This document shows positions 32,158 to 40,333 of a stretch of 64,000 bases of DNA, in pieces. The first letter of the stretch is position 1, and every line of letters starts with the position of its first letter. The translations under genes were made by a program, and so were the position numbers. The DNA comes from Deltaproteobacteria bacterium RBG_16_64_85 (GTDB taxonomy: Bacteria > Desulfobacterota > Deferrimicrobia > Deferrimicrobiales > Deferrimicrobiaceae). The stretch lies in contig MGQW01000007.1 of assembly GCA_001798885.1 (NCBI GenBank), positions 1 to 64,000 on the forward strand. The letters run 5' to 3'. Under the pieces are notes generated by a model. It worked only from the letters and a program-made list of their open reading frames with translations. It was not told the origin of the DNA and did no database searches.

Positions 32158-33042
32158 TCAGACTTTCTCCGTCCGCGCGGTTCCGAGGATCCCCGAGGGC
32201 CGCAGGAGGAGGACCAGGATCAGGATGAGGAAGGCGATCCCGTCCCGGTACGTCGAGGAGAGATACGCCGAGGTCAGGGTTTCGGACTGCCCCATGATCA
32301 GGGCCCCGAGCGCTGCCCCGGGGATGCTCCCGATCCCTCCCAACACCGCGGCGGTGAAGGCCTTCAGTCCCGGCATGACTCCCATGAAGGTGTTGACCTG
32401 CGGATAGGCGAAGCCGTAAAGCACCCCTCCGATGCCGGCCAGGGCCGCCCCCAGCCCGAAGGTGATGGAGATCACAAGGTCGACGTTGACCCCCATGAGT
32501 CCCGCCGTCACGTGGTCGTAGGAAACCGCACGCATCGCCCTGCCCAGGCGGGTACGGTAGACGATGAATTGGAGCAGGCCGAGACAGGCAAGCGTAACGA
32601 AGAAGATGATCGCCTGGATATTGGTCAGCACGATGCCGCGCACTTCCCAGGAGGTCACGGCGAACGGCCGAGGGAAGGAGTAGAAATTCGGGCCGAAGAC
32701 CTGTCGCAGCGCGGTAAAGTATTCGAGAAACAGGGAAACCCCGATGGCGGTGATCAGAGACGCGATTTTCGGCGCCATCCGCAACGGACGGTAGGCGACC
32801 CGCTCCATCGCGATCCCGAGGAGGGAGCACCCGAGGACAGCAAGAAGGAATACGGCGGCAAGGGGCAAGTGGAATCTCTCGATGGCGTACAGGCCGATAA
32901 AGGCCCCCACCATGAAGACATCGCCGTGGGCGAAGTTGATCAGCCGGACGATGCCGTACACCATCGTGTAGCCGAGGGCGATCAGGGCATAGACGAACCC
33001 GATTTGCAGCCCGTTAATGACCTGCTGAAGGAAAACTTCCAC
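32158..33042 (-). CDS. livH: Branched-chain amino-acid ABC transporter permease LivH
   Basis: The 294-residue inner-membrane permease shows LQQVINGLQIGFVYALIALGYTMVYGIVRLINFAHGD, the LivH hallmark, and the cytosolic coupling segment SYDHVTAGLMGVNVD. It has about eight helices. It lies 12 nt downstream of livK and upstream of livM, the standard livKHMGF order. Confidence 0.95.
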   Translation of the reverse strand: MEVFLQQVINGLQIGFVYALIALGYTMVYGIVRLINFAHGDVFMVGAFIGLYAIERFHLPLAAVFLLAVLGCSLLGIAMERVAYRPLRMAPKIASLITAIGVSLFLEYFTALRQVFGPNFYSFPRPFAVTSWEVRGIVLTNIQAIIFFVTLACLGLLQFIVYRTRLGRAMRAVSYDHVTAGLMGVNVDLVISITFGLGAALAGIGGVLYGFAYPQVNTFMGVMPGLKAFTAAVLGGIGSIPGAALGALIMGQSETLTSAYLSSTYRDGIAFLILILVLLLRPSGILGTARTEKV

Positions 33043-33054
33043 CCGGCCCCGCCG

Positions 33055-34188
33055 TCAGGGGTTCACCACCTTGACGAATTTCTGCTTGCCGTTCACAATC
33101 TGCAAGATTACGGCACTCTTGATGGCGTTCCCGTTGTCGTCCATGGCGGACTCCCCCGTCACGCCTTTGAATCCCTTGATCGAGGCCAGCGTCTCCCGGA
33201 TCTTGACGGGGTCGTCGCTGTTCGCCTTCCGGATCGCCTCCAACATCAGGTTGGTGCCGTCGTAGGCGAGCGTCCCCAGAGCGTCCGGGGTCTGCCCGAA
33301 CTTTTCCTTGTACTTCTTCACCCAGGCGACCACTTCGGGGCGGGTGTCATCCGGTGAATAATGGTTGGAGAAGTATCCCCCTTCGATTGCGTCCCCGGCG
33401 ACCTTCACGAGATCCGGTGAATCCCAGCCGTCCGGTCCAATCATGGTTGCCCGGATCCCCTTCTCCATGGACTGCTTCGCGATGAGCCCCACCTTGTTGT
33501 AGTAATCCGGAAGGAAGAGAACGTCGGCCCCGGAAGCCCTCACTTTCGTGAGCAGCGCGGAGAAATCCACGTCGTCCTTCCCGTACGATTCGTAGGCGAC
33601 CACCTTGCCTCCCATGAGCTTGAAGGCATCGCTGAAATACTCTGCGATCCCCTTGGAGTAGTCGTTGGAGGCGTCGTACAGGACGGCCGCCTTCTCCTTG
33701 GAAAGCGTCTCCCGGGCGAACTTCGCCATCACCTTCCCCTGGAACGGGTCGATGAAGCAGGACCGGAACACGAAATCCTTCCGTTTCCCGTCGGCGACGG
33801 TCACTTTGGGATTGGTTGCCGTAGGTGAGATCGTGGGGATTCTGCTGCTCTGCGCGAGGTCGGACACCGGGATGCTGGCCTTGGAGGTGACGGACCCGAT
33901 GATGACCTTGACCTTCTCCTGGTGGATCAGAAGGTTCGCCGCGTTGCTCGCCTCCGTCGGGTCGTTCCTGTCGTCCACCACGACGGTGACGATCTTCATC
34001 CCCGCGACCCCCCCTGCCTTGTTGGCCTCTTCGACCGCTATCTCGAAGGAGTTTTTCACCGACTCCCCGTAGGTCTTGACGTCCCCCGTGAGCGGAGTGA
34101 TGAGGCCGATCTTGATTTCCTTGGCGGGAGGCGCCTTGCACCCTGCGAGAAGCAGTGCCATCACCGCAACGATCGCCGTTTTTTTCAT
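33055..34188 (-). CDS. livK: Branched-chain amino-acid ABC transporter substrate-binding lipoprotein
   Basis: The 377-residue protein begins MKKTAIVAVMALLLAGC, a lipoprotein signal with lipobox LAGC, so it is anchored outside the inner membrane. The periplasmic type I binding fold follows (IKIGLITPLTGDVKTYGESVKNS ... SSRIPTISPTATNP ... YDASNDYSKG). The ligand is probably a branched-chain amino acid or similar; such families also take amides or aromatic acids. GGGAGGG precedes the ATG at 34188. It is the first gene of the operon. Confidence 0.92.
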   Translation of the reverse strand: MKKTAIVAVMALLLAGCKAPPAKEIKIGLITPLTGDVKTYGESVKNSFEIAVEEANKAGGVAGMKIVTVVVDDRNDPTEASNAANLLIHQEKVKVIIGSVTSKASIPVSDLAQSSRIPTISPTATNPKVTVADGKRKDFVFRSCFIDPFQGKVMAKFARETLSKEKAAVLYDASNDYSKGIAEYFSDAFKLMGGKVVAYESYGKDDVDFSALLTKVRASGADVLFLPDYYNKVGLIAKQSMEKGIRATMIGPDGWDSPDLVKVAGDAIEGGYFSNHYSPDDTRPEVVAWVKKYKEKFGQTPDALGTLAYDGTNLMLEAIRKANSDDPVKIRETLASIKGFKGVTGESAMDDNGNAIKSAVILQIVNGKQKFVKVVNP

Positions 34189-34307
34189 GTTTCCCTCCCG
34201 TCGGCTCCCGGAATTTTCCCCCCTCAACCCCCCCATCCTATTTTGAGTTTCCTTTTTCGTGTAGCCCTTTTTTTTATTTGCTTCGCATCCATGTCTCCAG
34301 GGTCGAT

Positions 34308-35456
34308 TCACTTCTTCCCTTCCGGTCTCCGGTAGCTGATCCGGTAGATCGCCCCCGCCTTGTCATCGGAAACGAGGAGCGCGCCGTCCGGCATGACCAG
34401 CACGTCCACCGGACGGCCCCAGGCGTTGCGTCTCTGGAGCCACCCCTCCGCGAAGACCTCGTAGCTTACCGCCCTGCCGTCTTTCAGCCGGACGAGCGTC
34501 ACGCGATAGCCGATGGGCGTGGTGCGGTTCCAGGACCCGTGTTCCGCGATGAAGATCTGGTTTTTGTATTCGACGGGAAACATCGTACCCGTGTAGAAGC
34601 GCATGCCGAGGGAGGCCACGTGCGGCCCCAGCTCCTTTTCGGGAGGCGTAAACACGCGTCCACCTGCCTTTCTGCCGTACTCGGGGTCGGGGATGTCCTT
34701 CCCGTGCAGATAGGGATAACCGAAGTGCATCCCCTTTCTCGGGGCGCGGTTCAATTCGTCCGGCGGCCGGTCGTCGCCCAGCCAGTCCCGTCCGTTGTCG
34801 GTGAACCAGAGCTCCTTCGACTCCGGATGCCAGTCGAACCCGATCGAGTTCCGGACGCCACTTGCGAAGACCTCCATCCCGGTCCCGTCGGGCTTTATGC
34901 GCAGGATCGCGGCGTATCGCGGGTCCTTCTCCTCGCAGATGTTGCACGGCGCACCCACGGACACGTAAAGATAGCCGTCCGGGCCGAACCGGGCGACTTT
35001 CCATCCATGGTGGGGACTTCGGGGGAAGGCGTCGCCAACGACGGCAGGCCTCGGCGGAGCCTTCAGGCGGCCTTCGATGCCGTCGTATCGCAGCACACGG
35101 TTCGCCTCGGCCACGTAGAGCGCCCCGTCCCGGAACGCGACGCCGTTGGGCAGGTCCATCCCGCTCGCGATGGTGATGACCTCGTCCGCCCGGCCCTTCT
35201 TTCCGTGGTCGAGAACGGCATAGACGCTTCCAATGTCGCGCGTCCCGACAAACAGGGTACCGCCGGGGGAGAGCGTCATCGACCGCGCGCCGGGCACGCC
35301 GGCGGCATATACATCGATCCGGAATCCCGGCGGGAGCTTGATCTTTTCCAACGGCAGCTCCGCGCCGAGGCCCCGCGCGGCAACCAGCAGGACGACGAAG
35401 ACAAGGGCGGACCCCAGGCTCGCCCTTCGGCACAATCCCGGTTGGATACGGGTCAT
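34308..35456 (-). CDS. PQQ-dependent aldose sugar dehydrogenase-like / sorbosone dehydrogenase family
   Basis: The 382-residue exported protein has a signal peptide (Arg/Lys start, hydrophobic SALVFVVLLVAARGLGA). It forms a six-bladed beta-propeller of the soluble glucose/sorbosone dehydrogenase family: LPPGFRIDVYAAGVPGARSM, LYVAEANRVLRY, SIGFDWHPESKELWFTDNGRDWLGDDRPPDELN, HFGYPYLHG and AEHGSWNRT. Such enzymes oxidise sugars in the periplasm with PQQ; substrate and cofactor use here are inferred. A CNIC pair is present. It starts 7 nt after mutY, the same transcript. Confidence 0.88.
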   Translation of the reverse strand: MTRIQPGLCRRASLGSALVFVVLLVAARGLGAELPLEKIKLPPGFRIDVYAAGVPGARSMTLSPGGTLFVGTRDIGSVYAVLDHGKKGRADEVITIASGMDLPNGVAFRDGALYVAEANRVLRYDGIEGRLKAPPRPAVVGDAFPRSPHHGWKVARFGPDGYLYVSVGAPCNICEEKDPRYAAILRIKPDGTGMEVFASGVRNSIGFDWHPESKELWFTDNGRDWLGDDRPPDELNRAPRKGMHFGYPYLHGKDIPDPEYGRKAGGRVFTPPEKELGPHVASLGMRFYTGTMFPVEYKNQIFIAEHGSWNRTTPIGYRVTLVRLKDGRAVSYEVFAEGWLQRRNAWGRPVDVLVMPDGALLVSDDKAGAIYRISYRRPEGKK

Positions 35457-35463
35457 GGGCTCC

Positions 35464-36558
35464 TCACTTCCTCCTTTCCCGCACTTCCGCGCCGTGCGGC
35501 TGCCGGTTCGCGATGAGCTCCAGGAGTTTCCGGTGGGCGCGCGGGAACGCGAAGCTCTCCAGCTCCCCCGGCGTCACCCATCTCCGCTCGCGGCTCGACC
35601 GGACCCTTCCCCCCGCCTTCGTGCACCGGTAGGCGTGGAGGGTCACCCGGAAGTGCGAATACCCGTGCCGGATCGTGCCGATCTTGTCGAGGACCTCGAT
35701 GTCGAATCCCAGTTCCTCCCGGATCTCCCGCGCAAGCGCTCCCGCAAGGGTTTCGCCGGCCTTCCGCTTCCCTCCCGGAAGCTCCCAAAGACCACCCAGA
35801 AGACCATCGTCCGGACGCCGGTCGATCAGGAGCTTTCCCTCCCGGTCACCGATCACGCCAACGACAACGTCGTGATGGGGAAGAAATCTTTTCGCCGACT
35901 TGCGCGGGATGCTTTCCTGAAGGCCCTGGCGGCGGGCCTTGCACCAGTGCGCAAGGGGGCAGACAGGGCATTGGGGATTCCTGGGAGTGCAGACGATCGA
36001 CCCGAGGTCCATCATGGCGAGCGCAGTTTCCCTCCCTCTGCCCGGAAGGATCATCCGGCGGGAATATCCCCAGAGCGACTTTTCCACGGCGGGCCGCCGT
36101 AACTCTTCCCGCACTGCATGGAGCCGGGCCACCACCCGTTTTACATTGGAATCGAGAATGGGAACATCCTGCCGGAACGCGATGGCCGCGATCGCACCCG
36201 CCGTCGATTTCCCCACGCCCGGAAGGGCCGTGAGCGCGTCCACCGATTCGGGCAGCCGTCCGCGGTGTCCGTCGAGGAGGATTCTTGCCGCTTTGTGGAG
36301 GTTCCGGGCGCGGGAGTAGTACCCCATTCCCTCCCAGATCTTCAGGACCCGGTCACGGGGCGCTTCGGCCAACGCTTTCAAGGTGGGGAAGGCCGAAAGA
36401 AACCGCTTGTAGTAAGGGGCGACGGTGTCTACCCGGGTCTGCTGGAGCATGACTTCCGAAACCCAGATCCGGTAGGGATCCTTTGTCTCCCTCCAGTCCA
36501 TCCGCCGGGCGGAGCTGCGGAACCACTCCATGAGGGCAAGGGAGGCTTCCCGCATCAT
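35464..36558 (-). CDS. mutY: A/G-specific adenine DNA glycosylase
   Basis: It removes adenine mispaired with 8-oxoG. The 364-residue protein has the HhH-GPD fold (DPYRIWVSEVMLQQTRVDTV with catalytic Glu; LPGVGKSTAGAIAAIAF hairpin; DSNVKRVVAR) and a [4Fe-4S] loop with four Cys spaced C-X6-C-X2-C-X5-C (CTPRNPQCPVCPLAHWC). A C-terminal NUDIX-like 8-oxoG recognition domain (ELPGGKRKAGETLAGALAREIREELG) follows. It starts at the ATG-ATG pair at 36558/36555, just behind AGGGGAGG. Longer upstream frames are antisense to the bacterioferritin gene. Confidence 0.93.
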   Translation of the reverse strand: MMREASLALMEWFRSSARRMDWRETKDPYRIWVSEVMLQQTRVDTVAPYYKRFLSAFPTLKALAEAPRDRVLKIWEGMGYYSRARNLHKAARILLDGHRGRLPESVDALTALPGVGKSTAGAIAAIAFRQDVPILDSNVKRVVARLHAVREELRRPAVEKSLWGYSRRMILPGRGRETALAMMDLGSIVCTPRNPQCPVCPLAHWCKARRQGLQESIPRKSAKRFLPHHDVVVGVIGDREGKLLIDRRPDDGLLGGLWELPGGKRKAGETLAGALAREIREELGFDIEVLDKIGTIRHGYSHFRVTLHAYRCTKAGGRVRSSRERRWVTPGELESFAFPRAHRKLLELIANRQPHGAEVRERRK

Positions 36559-36641
36559 CCTCCCCTGGATCTCTCGTTCCACTTCGTGATCTCTCCCGCC
36601 AGGACGGGGTCTTTGGTCTTTCTGGATGCTTGGCGACGCCT

Positions 36642-37073
36642 CTAAATTTCTTCCAGAAGGGACGTGAAGATGTCGTGATGGTCCTCTTCGTCGGACAGGA
36701 TTTCCCGGAACAGGTGATTCGTCACTTCGTCCCCTTCCCTCCTCGAAACCTCGATGATTCTCTTGTAGAGGACGATCGCCCCCTCCTCGTCCTTCTTGTC
36801 CTGCTCGATCATCTCCTTGAGGGTATCCCCCAGGAAGATCGGTGTCGGCTTCGTGGTGGGGATTCCACCCAGGTAGTTCAACCTCTCCGCGATGGCCTCC
36901 GCGTGCTTCATCTCTTCGATCGCGATCTTTTTGAGCGCATCCTTCACTGCGAAGCCTTTCACCCCCTTCCACAGCACATGCTGCCACATGTACTGGACCG
37001 AAACCTGAATTTCCCTCGCAACGGCCTGATTGAGCAGGTCCATGAGTTCCTTGGGCGCTTTCCGTGCGGTCAT
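36642..37073 (-). CDS. Bacterioferritin-like ferritin
   Basis: The 143-residue four-helix protein has the diiron ligand pattern of the family: QAVAREIQVSVQYMWQH, EEMKHAEAIAERLNYLGG (Glu and His), DEEGAIVLYKRIIE and EILSDEEDHHDIF. Bacterioferritins store and oxidise iron. The protein is shorter than E. coli Bfr (158), and its heme Met cannot be assigned with confidence. GGAGG lies before the ATG at 37073. It is separate from mutY (84 nt). Confidence 0.9.
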   Translation of the reverse strand: MTARKAPKELMDLLNQAVAREIQVSVQYMWQHVLWKGVKGFAVKDALKKIAIEEMKHAEAIAERLNYLGGIPTTKPTPIFLGDTLKEMIEQDKKDEEGAIVLYKRIIEVSRREGDEVTNHLFREILSDEEDHHDIFTSLLEEI

Positions 37074-37246
37074 GACGAATACCTCCAGTCAGGGATTTGG
37101 GATACCGACTCAACCTACCACAAAAAAATGGATGTCCGCGACCCTTGCCGGGATTCGCTGTATTTCCATCTCCGCATCCTCCTTGACAATCCTCGCATCC
37201 CGCGGTCACACTTCAACGGTACGAAAACGCTCACGGAGGAAGCCGA

Positions 37247-38173
37247 ATGGTTCGCAACGTGATCATCCTGGGCTCGGGATGCGCCGGGTCCACCGCCGCC
37301 ATCTATGCCGCCCGGGCCAACCTGAACCCCCTGGTCCTGGAGGGGCGCGAGCCCGGCGGCCAACTCACCCTGACCACCGACGTGGAAAACTTCCCGGGGT
37401 TTGTCGACGGCATCCAGGGACCCGAACTCGTGGACATCATGAAGCGACAGGCGCAGCGGTTCGGAGCCGAATACCGGTCGGAGTCGGCTACGGAAGTCGA
37501 TCTCCGGCGGCGGCCTTTCATGGTCAAAACCGATGAAGGGACGTACCATGCGAAGGCGCTGATCATCGCCACCGGAGCTTCCGCCAAGATGCTCGGTCTC
37601 GAGTCGGAGAAAAAGCTCCTGGGCCGGGGAGTGTCCACCTGCGCCACCTGCGACGGCGCGTTCTTCCGCAACCGGGAGGTGATGGTGGTGGGGGGCGGCG
37701 ATACCGCCGTGGAGGAGGCCATCTTCCTGACTCGGTTCGCCTCCAAGGTGATCCTTGTCCATCGCCGCGACCAGTTCCGGGCCTCCAAGATCATGATCGA
37801 CCGGGCGAGGAAAAATCCGAAGATCGAGTTCCTGTGGAACTCGGTGATCACGGAGATTCTCGACACGGAGAAGAACGAAGTGTCGGCGGTGCGGTTGAAG
37901 AACACCAGGAATGGAATCGAAGAAACGCGGAAGATCGACGGCGTCTTCGTAGCCATCGGCCACGAACCCAACACGAAGATCTTCGAAGGCCAGCTCGAGC
38001 TGGAGAAGGGATACATCCTCCTCCGCGGAGACTCAAGAACCAGCGTGGAGGGGGTCTTCGCCGCCGGCGACGTCCATGATTTCGTCTATCGCCAGGCGGT
38101 GACGGCCGCCGGCTGCGGGTGCCGCGCCGCCATCGACGCGGAACGGTTCCTGGAGGCCGAGGAAGCGGTGTAG
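37247..38173 (+). CDS. trxB: Thioredoxin reductase
   Basis: The 308-residue flavoprotein transfers electrons from NADPH to thioredoxin. FAD fold [20 protein letters not shown], redox [13 protein letters not shown] fold [17 protein letters not shown] and the terminal [29 protein letters not shown] are all present. GGAGG precedes the ATG. A TTGACA at 37183-37188 with 17-nt spacing to TCACAC is a weak promoter candidate. It converges on the DUF4282-like gene. Confidence 0.95.
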   Translation: MVRNVIILGSGCAGSTAAIYAARANLNPLVLEGREPGGQLTLTTDVENFPGFVDGIQGPELVDIMKRQAQRFGAEYRSESATEVDLRRRPFMVKTDEGTYHAKALIIATGASAKMLGLESEKKLLGRGVSTCATCDGAFFRNREVMVVGGGDTAVEEAIFLTRFASKVILVHRRDQFRASKIMIDRARKNPKIEFLWNSVITEILDTEKNEVSAVRLKNTRNGIEETRKIDGVFVAIGHEPNTKIFEGQLELEKGYILLRGDSRTSVEGVFAAGDVHDFVYRQAVTAAGCGCRAAIDAERFLEAEEAV

Positions 38174-38180
38174 GACCTCG

Positions 38181-38531
38181 TCACCCCGCAGGGGGATCCT
38201 CGGGAGGCGTCCCCCCCTGGCGGGCGATCTCCGCCGTATTCCTTGCGATGTCGGCGGTATGGTCGGAGATGCGGAAGACGACGATGGCGAGCTCGTAGAC
38301 GATCCGGGTGGAGATCACCAGGATCAGAAAAACCAGGGGGGCCACGAAAAAGAGCGACAGGATCCCCTTGCCCACGGACTCGGAAAATCCCTCGATGATC
38401 AGGACGATCGAGATGAACCCCGCCGCAACGATGGACAGCGCATACAGGACCTTGATGACGCGCGGGGTGACCAGGGTCCTGAACGAAATGTCGAAAAGCG
38501 ACTCGAAAAGCCCCCTCTCCTTTTCCTTCAT
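38181..38531 (-). CDS. DUF4282-like membrane protein
   Basis: The 116-residue protein has two hydrophobic helices (about 28-47 and 57-78) and the pattern FLFDISFRTLVTPRVIKVLYALSIV-like ... FFVAPLVFLILVISTRIVYELAIVVFRIS. This matches the DUF4282 family as I know it. The C-terminal tail DHTADIARNTAEIARQ is soluble. The function is unknown; it is probably an inner-membrane protein. It converges with trxB with 7 nt between stops. Confidence 0.75.
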   Translation of the reverse strand: MKEKERGLFESLFDISFRTLVTPRVIKVLYALSIVAAGFISIVLIIEGFSESVGKGILSLFFVAPLVFLILVISTRIVYELAIVVFRISDHTADIARNTAEIARQGGTPPEDPPAG

Positions 38532-38610
38532 CTCTTCTCCCTAAAAACCGAACGGTCCCGGCATCCCCGGTTGGCCCAGCAACCTCGGTTGTGTGACTGC
38601 GCCCGCTCTC

Positions 38611-38674
38611 GCCCGGACATCCTGTCCGGGCTGCGCTTTGCCGCCTCGGCAGCTTCCTCGGCCGTCCCTGGCCG
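38611..38674. repeat. Cluster of short palindromes
   Basis: Three hairpins follow in 64 nt: GCCCGGACA-TCC-TGTCCGGGC (38611-38631, 9-bp stem), TGCCG-CCT-CGGCA (38639-38651) and CGGCC-GTCCCT-GGCCG (38659-38674). All have pyrimidine-rich loops. They lie in the 333-nt non-coding gap 38532-38864, which otherwise holds only the csp terminator. They look like REP-type intergenic palindromes. Confidence 0.5.
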
Positions 38675-38801
38675 CTCATCCTCCTGCTCGTCGACGCTGC
38701 CTCGGAGCTCGCATCCGCCTTCGTTCGGCCCATTCCGGTTGGATGCTCGCTCCCCTTGTGGTCCTGCCAAGTCCCTCTCCGGGACCGTCCTTAAAAAAAA
38801 A

Positions 38802-38823
38802 CCCCGGCGAGCCATCGCCGGGG
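38802..38823 (-). terminator. Rho-independent terminator of the second cold-shock gene
   Basis: 9-bp stem CCCCGGCGA/TCGCCGGGG with 4-nt loop, followed on the minus strand by nine T. It lies 42 nt after the csp stop codon. Confidence 0.9.
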
Positions 38824-38864
38824 TTTTCATCGTCAAGGGGTTGCACCCCTTGGGCGGTTCCCGC

Positions 38865-39068
38865 TTACTTCACTTTGGTGACGTTGGAAGCCTGCGGTCC
38901 CTTGGGGCCTTGGGTAATTTCGAACTCGACGCGGTCACCCTCGTTCAGCGACTTGAACCCTTCGGCCTTGATCGCGCTGAAGTGCACGAACACATCCGGG
39001 CCGCCTTCCTGGGAGATGAAGCCGAACCCCTTCGCGTCATTGAACCACTTCACTGTGCCTTGTGCCAC
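38865..39068 (-). CDS. Cold-shock protein (CspA family), second copy
   Basis: The 67-residue protein starts at GTG 39068 with AAGGAGG ahead. RNP1 KGFGFIS and RNP2 DVFVHF are present in the frame [16 protein letters not shown]. It shares most positions with the copy at 17346 but differs in the C-terminal half ([11 protein letters not shown]). The leader is about 65 nt, shorter than that of the first copy. The two may serve different conditions, by inference. Confidence 0.95.
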   Translation of the reverse strand: MAQGTVKWFNDAKGFGFISQEGGPDVFVHFSAIKAEGFKSLNEGDRVEFEITQGPKGPQASNVTKVK

Positions 39069-39139
39069 TTGCCGTTCCTCCTTAAATTTTTACTGCTGTA
39101 AAACCTGAGCGAAAAGCTCAAATTTAACAACATTTGGGA

Positions 39140-39167
39140 ATTTAACAGGTATTCTCCCACGCGTCAA
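39140..39167 (-). promoter_or_regulatory. Promoter of the second cold-shock gene
   Basis: Minus strand TTGACG (39167-39162), 16-nt spacer and TTAAAT (39145-39140). It predicts a transcript start near 39133 and an AT-rich leader. Confidence 0.5.
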
Positions 39168-39214
39168 GGAAAGATCTTCCGCGCAACCGCAATCTCCCTT
39201 GAACCGGGCGGAGT

Positions 39215-40333
39215 TCACGGATGCAGTTCAAGGAATCTGTCGAACAGCCGCGGCTCGAACTCCGTGCCCCTGCCTTCCTTCATGATGGAGAGGGTCGTGT
39301 TCAGGTCCAGGCTTTTCCTGTATGGGCGATAGGTCCGCAGGGCGTCGTAAACGTCTGCTATCTGCGTCATGTACGAAGCGGGCTGCATGGCCCCTTCGAA
39401 CCGGAGTGCGGGATATCCCGACCGGTTGTATTTGACATGATGCTCGAAGGCGACGACCATCGGCAGGTCCGAGCCGCAATCGATCTTCCGGAGGATTTTC
39501 GCGCCGGTTGCAGGGTGCTCCGCCATCCTTTCGAACTCCCTGGCATCCAGTCTTCCCGGCTTGTTCAGGATTTCCGACGGGATCGTCTCCTTCCCGACGT
39601 CGTGCAGGAGGGCCGCCATGCCGATCTCCTGGACCTGGGATTCGGAAAAGCCGAGGTGGATGGCCTGCGCCACGACGATGATGCAGACGTTCAGGGAATG
39701 GGTCACCGTGTAGTCGTCGTGCGCCTGGAGGCGCATCAGCTGGTCGATGAGCATCCCCTCCTGGCGCAGCCCCCTCATCACGGCGTCGACAAGATCGCGT
39801 CCCTCGGAAACCCTTACCCCCGCCCCCGCGACACTCCCCCCGGCAAGCGACACCAGAAGGCCCTTGAGGACGTCCGCGGCACCCAGGAGGACGTGCGACC
39901 GCACGACCGTCGACAGTCCGGAAGGAAGATTCTCCCCTTCCGTGACCTCGTGGATCCTTCCGTAGCTGATGTGCTCCCAGCGCAACTCCGCGGCGCTTTC
40001 CCCGCCGCCGCCGACCAGGTAGACGAAACGCTTCAGCTCGCCGAACGTGATCCCCTTGCGGAAAGAGACCTTCTCGATTCCCTTTTCCTGCATCTTTCTA
40101 ATCAGCTTGTGCAGGGTGGGGGAAAGCCCAAGGAAAGGGAACTCGTCCACTATCGCGTGATCGCCCATGAAGCCGATGTGCAGGGTCGAAAGCCTCCCCG
40201 CCTCTTCGTGGATCCGCTGGTGGAGACGCACAAGGAGATCCTGCACGCGTTGATGGCTTTCCGGATAGACGGACACGGCCTGGACCGCCAGGGCAAGGTC
40301 GGATACGACCGCGAAGAGATCCTGGTTTTTCAC
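39215..40333 (-). CDS. HD-GYP domain protein (probable c-di-GMP phosphodiesterase)
   Basis: The 372-residue protein starts at GTG 40333, overlapping the HEAT-repeat gene stop as GTGA. Residues 1-190 have no named domain. Residues 205-372 form an HD-GYP: HSLNVCI, HDVGK (244-248), HPATGAKIL, HH (298-299) and NRSGYP (303-308), then YDALRTYRPYRK. These are the metal ligands of the class, so hydrolysis of c-di-GMP or a related dinucleotide is likely. No transmembrane segment or REC domain is seen. Function together with the HEAT protein is implied. Confidence 0.88.
   Translation of the reverse strand: MKNQDLFAVVSDLALAVQAVSVYPESHQRVQDLLVRLHQRIHEEAGRLSTLHIGFMGDHAIVDEFPFLGLSPTLHKLIRKMQEKGIEKVSFRKGITFGELKRFVYLVGGGGESAAELRWEHISYGRIHEVTEGENLPSGLSTVVRSHVLLGAADVLKGLLVSLAGGSVAGAGVRVSEGRDLVDAVMRGLRQEGMLIDQLMRLQAHDDYTVTHSLNVCIIVVAQAIHLGFSESQVQEIGMAALLHDVGKETIPSEILNKPGRLDAREFERMAEHPATGAKILRKIDCGSDLPMVVAFEHHVKYNRSGYPALRFEGAMQPASYMTQIADVYDALRTYRPYRKSLDLNTTLSIMKEGRGTEFEPRLFDRFLELHP

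Noticed and set aside
37183-37211. TTGACA-17-TCACAC promoter of trxB
   Set aside because: The -10 is too far from consensus to count as a feature; only noted in the trxB entry.
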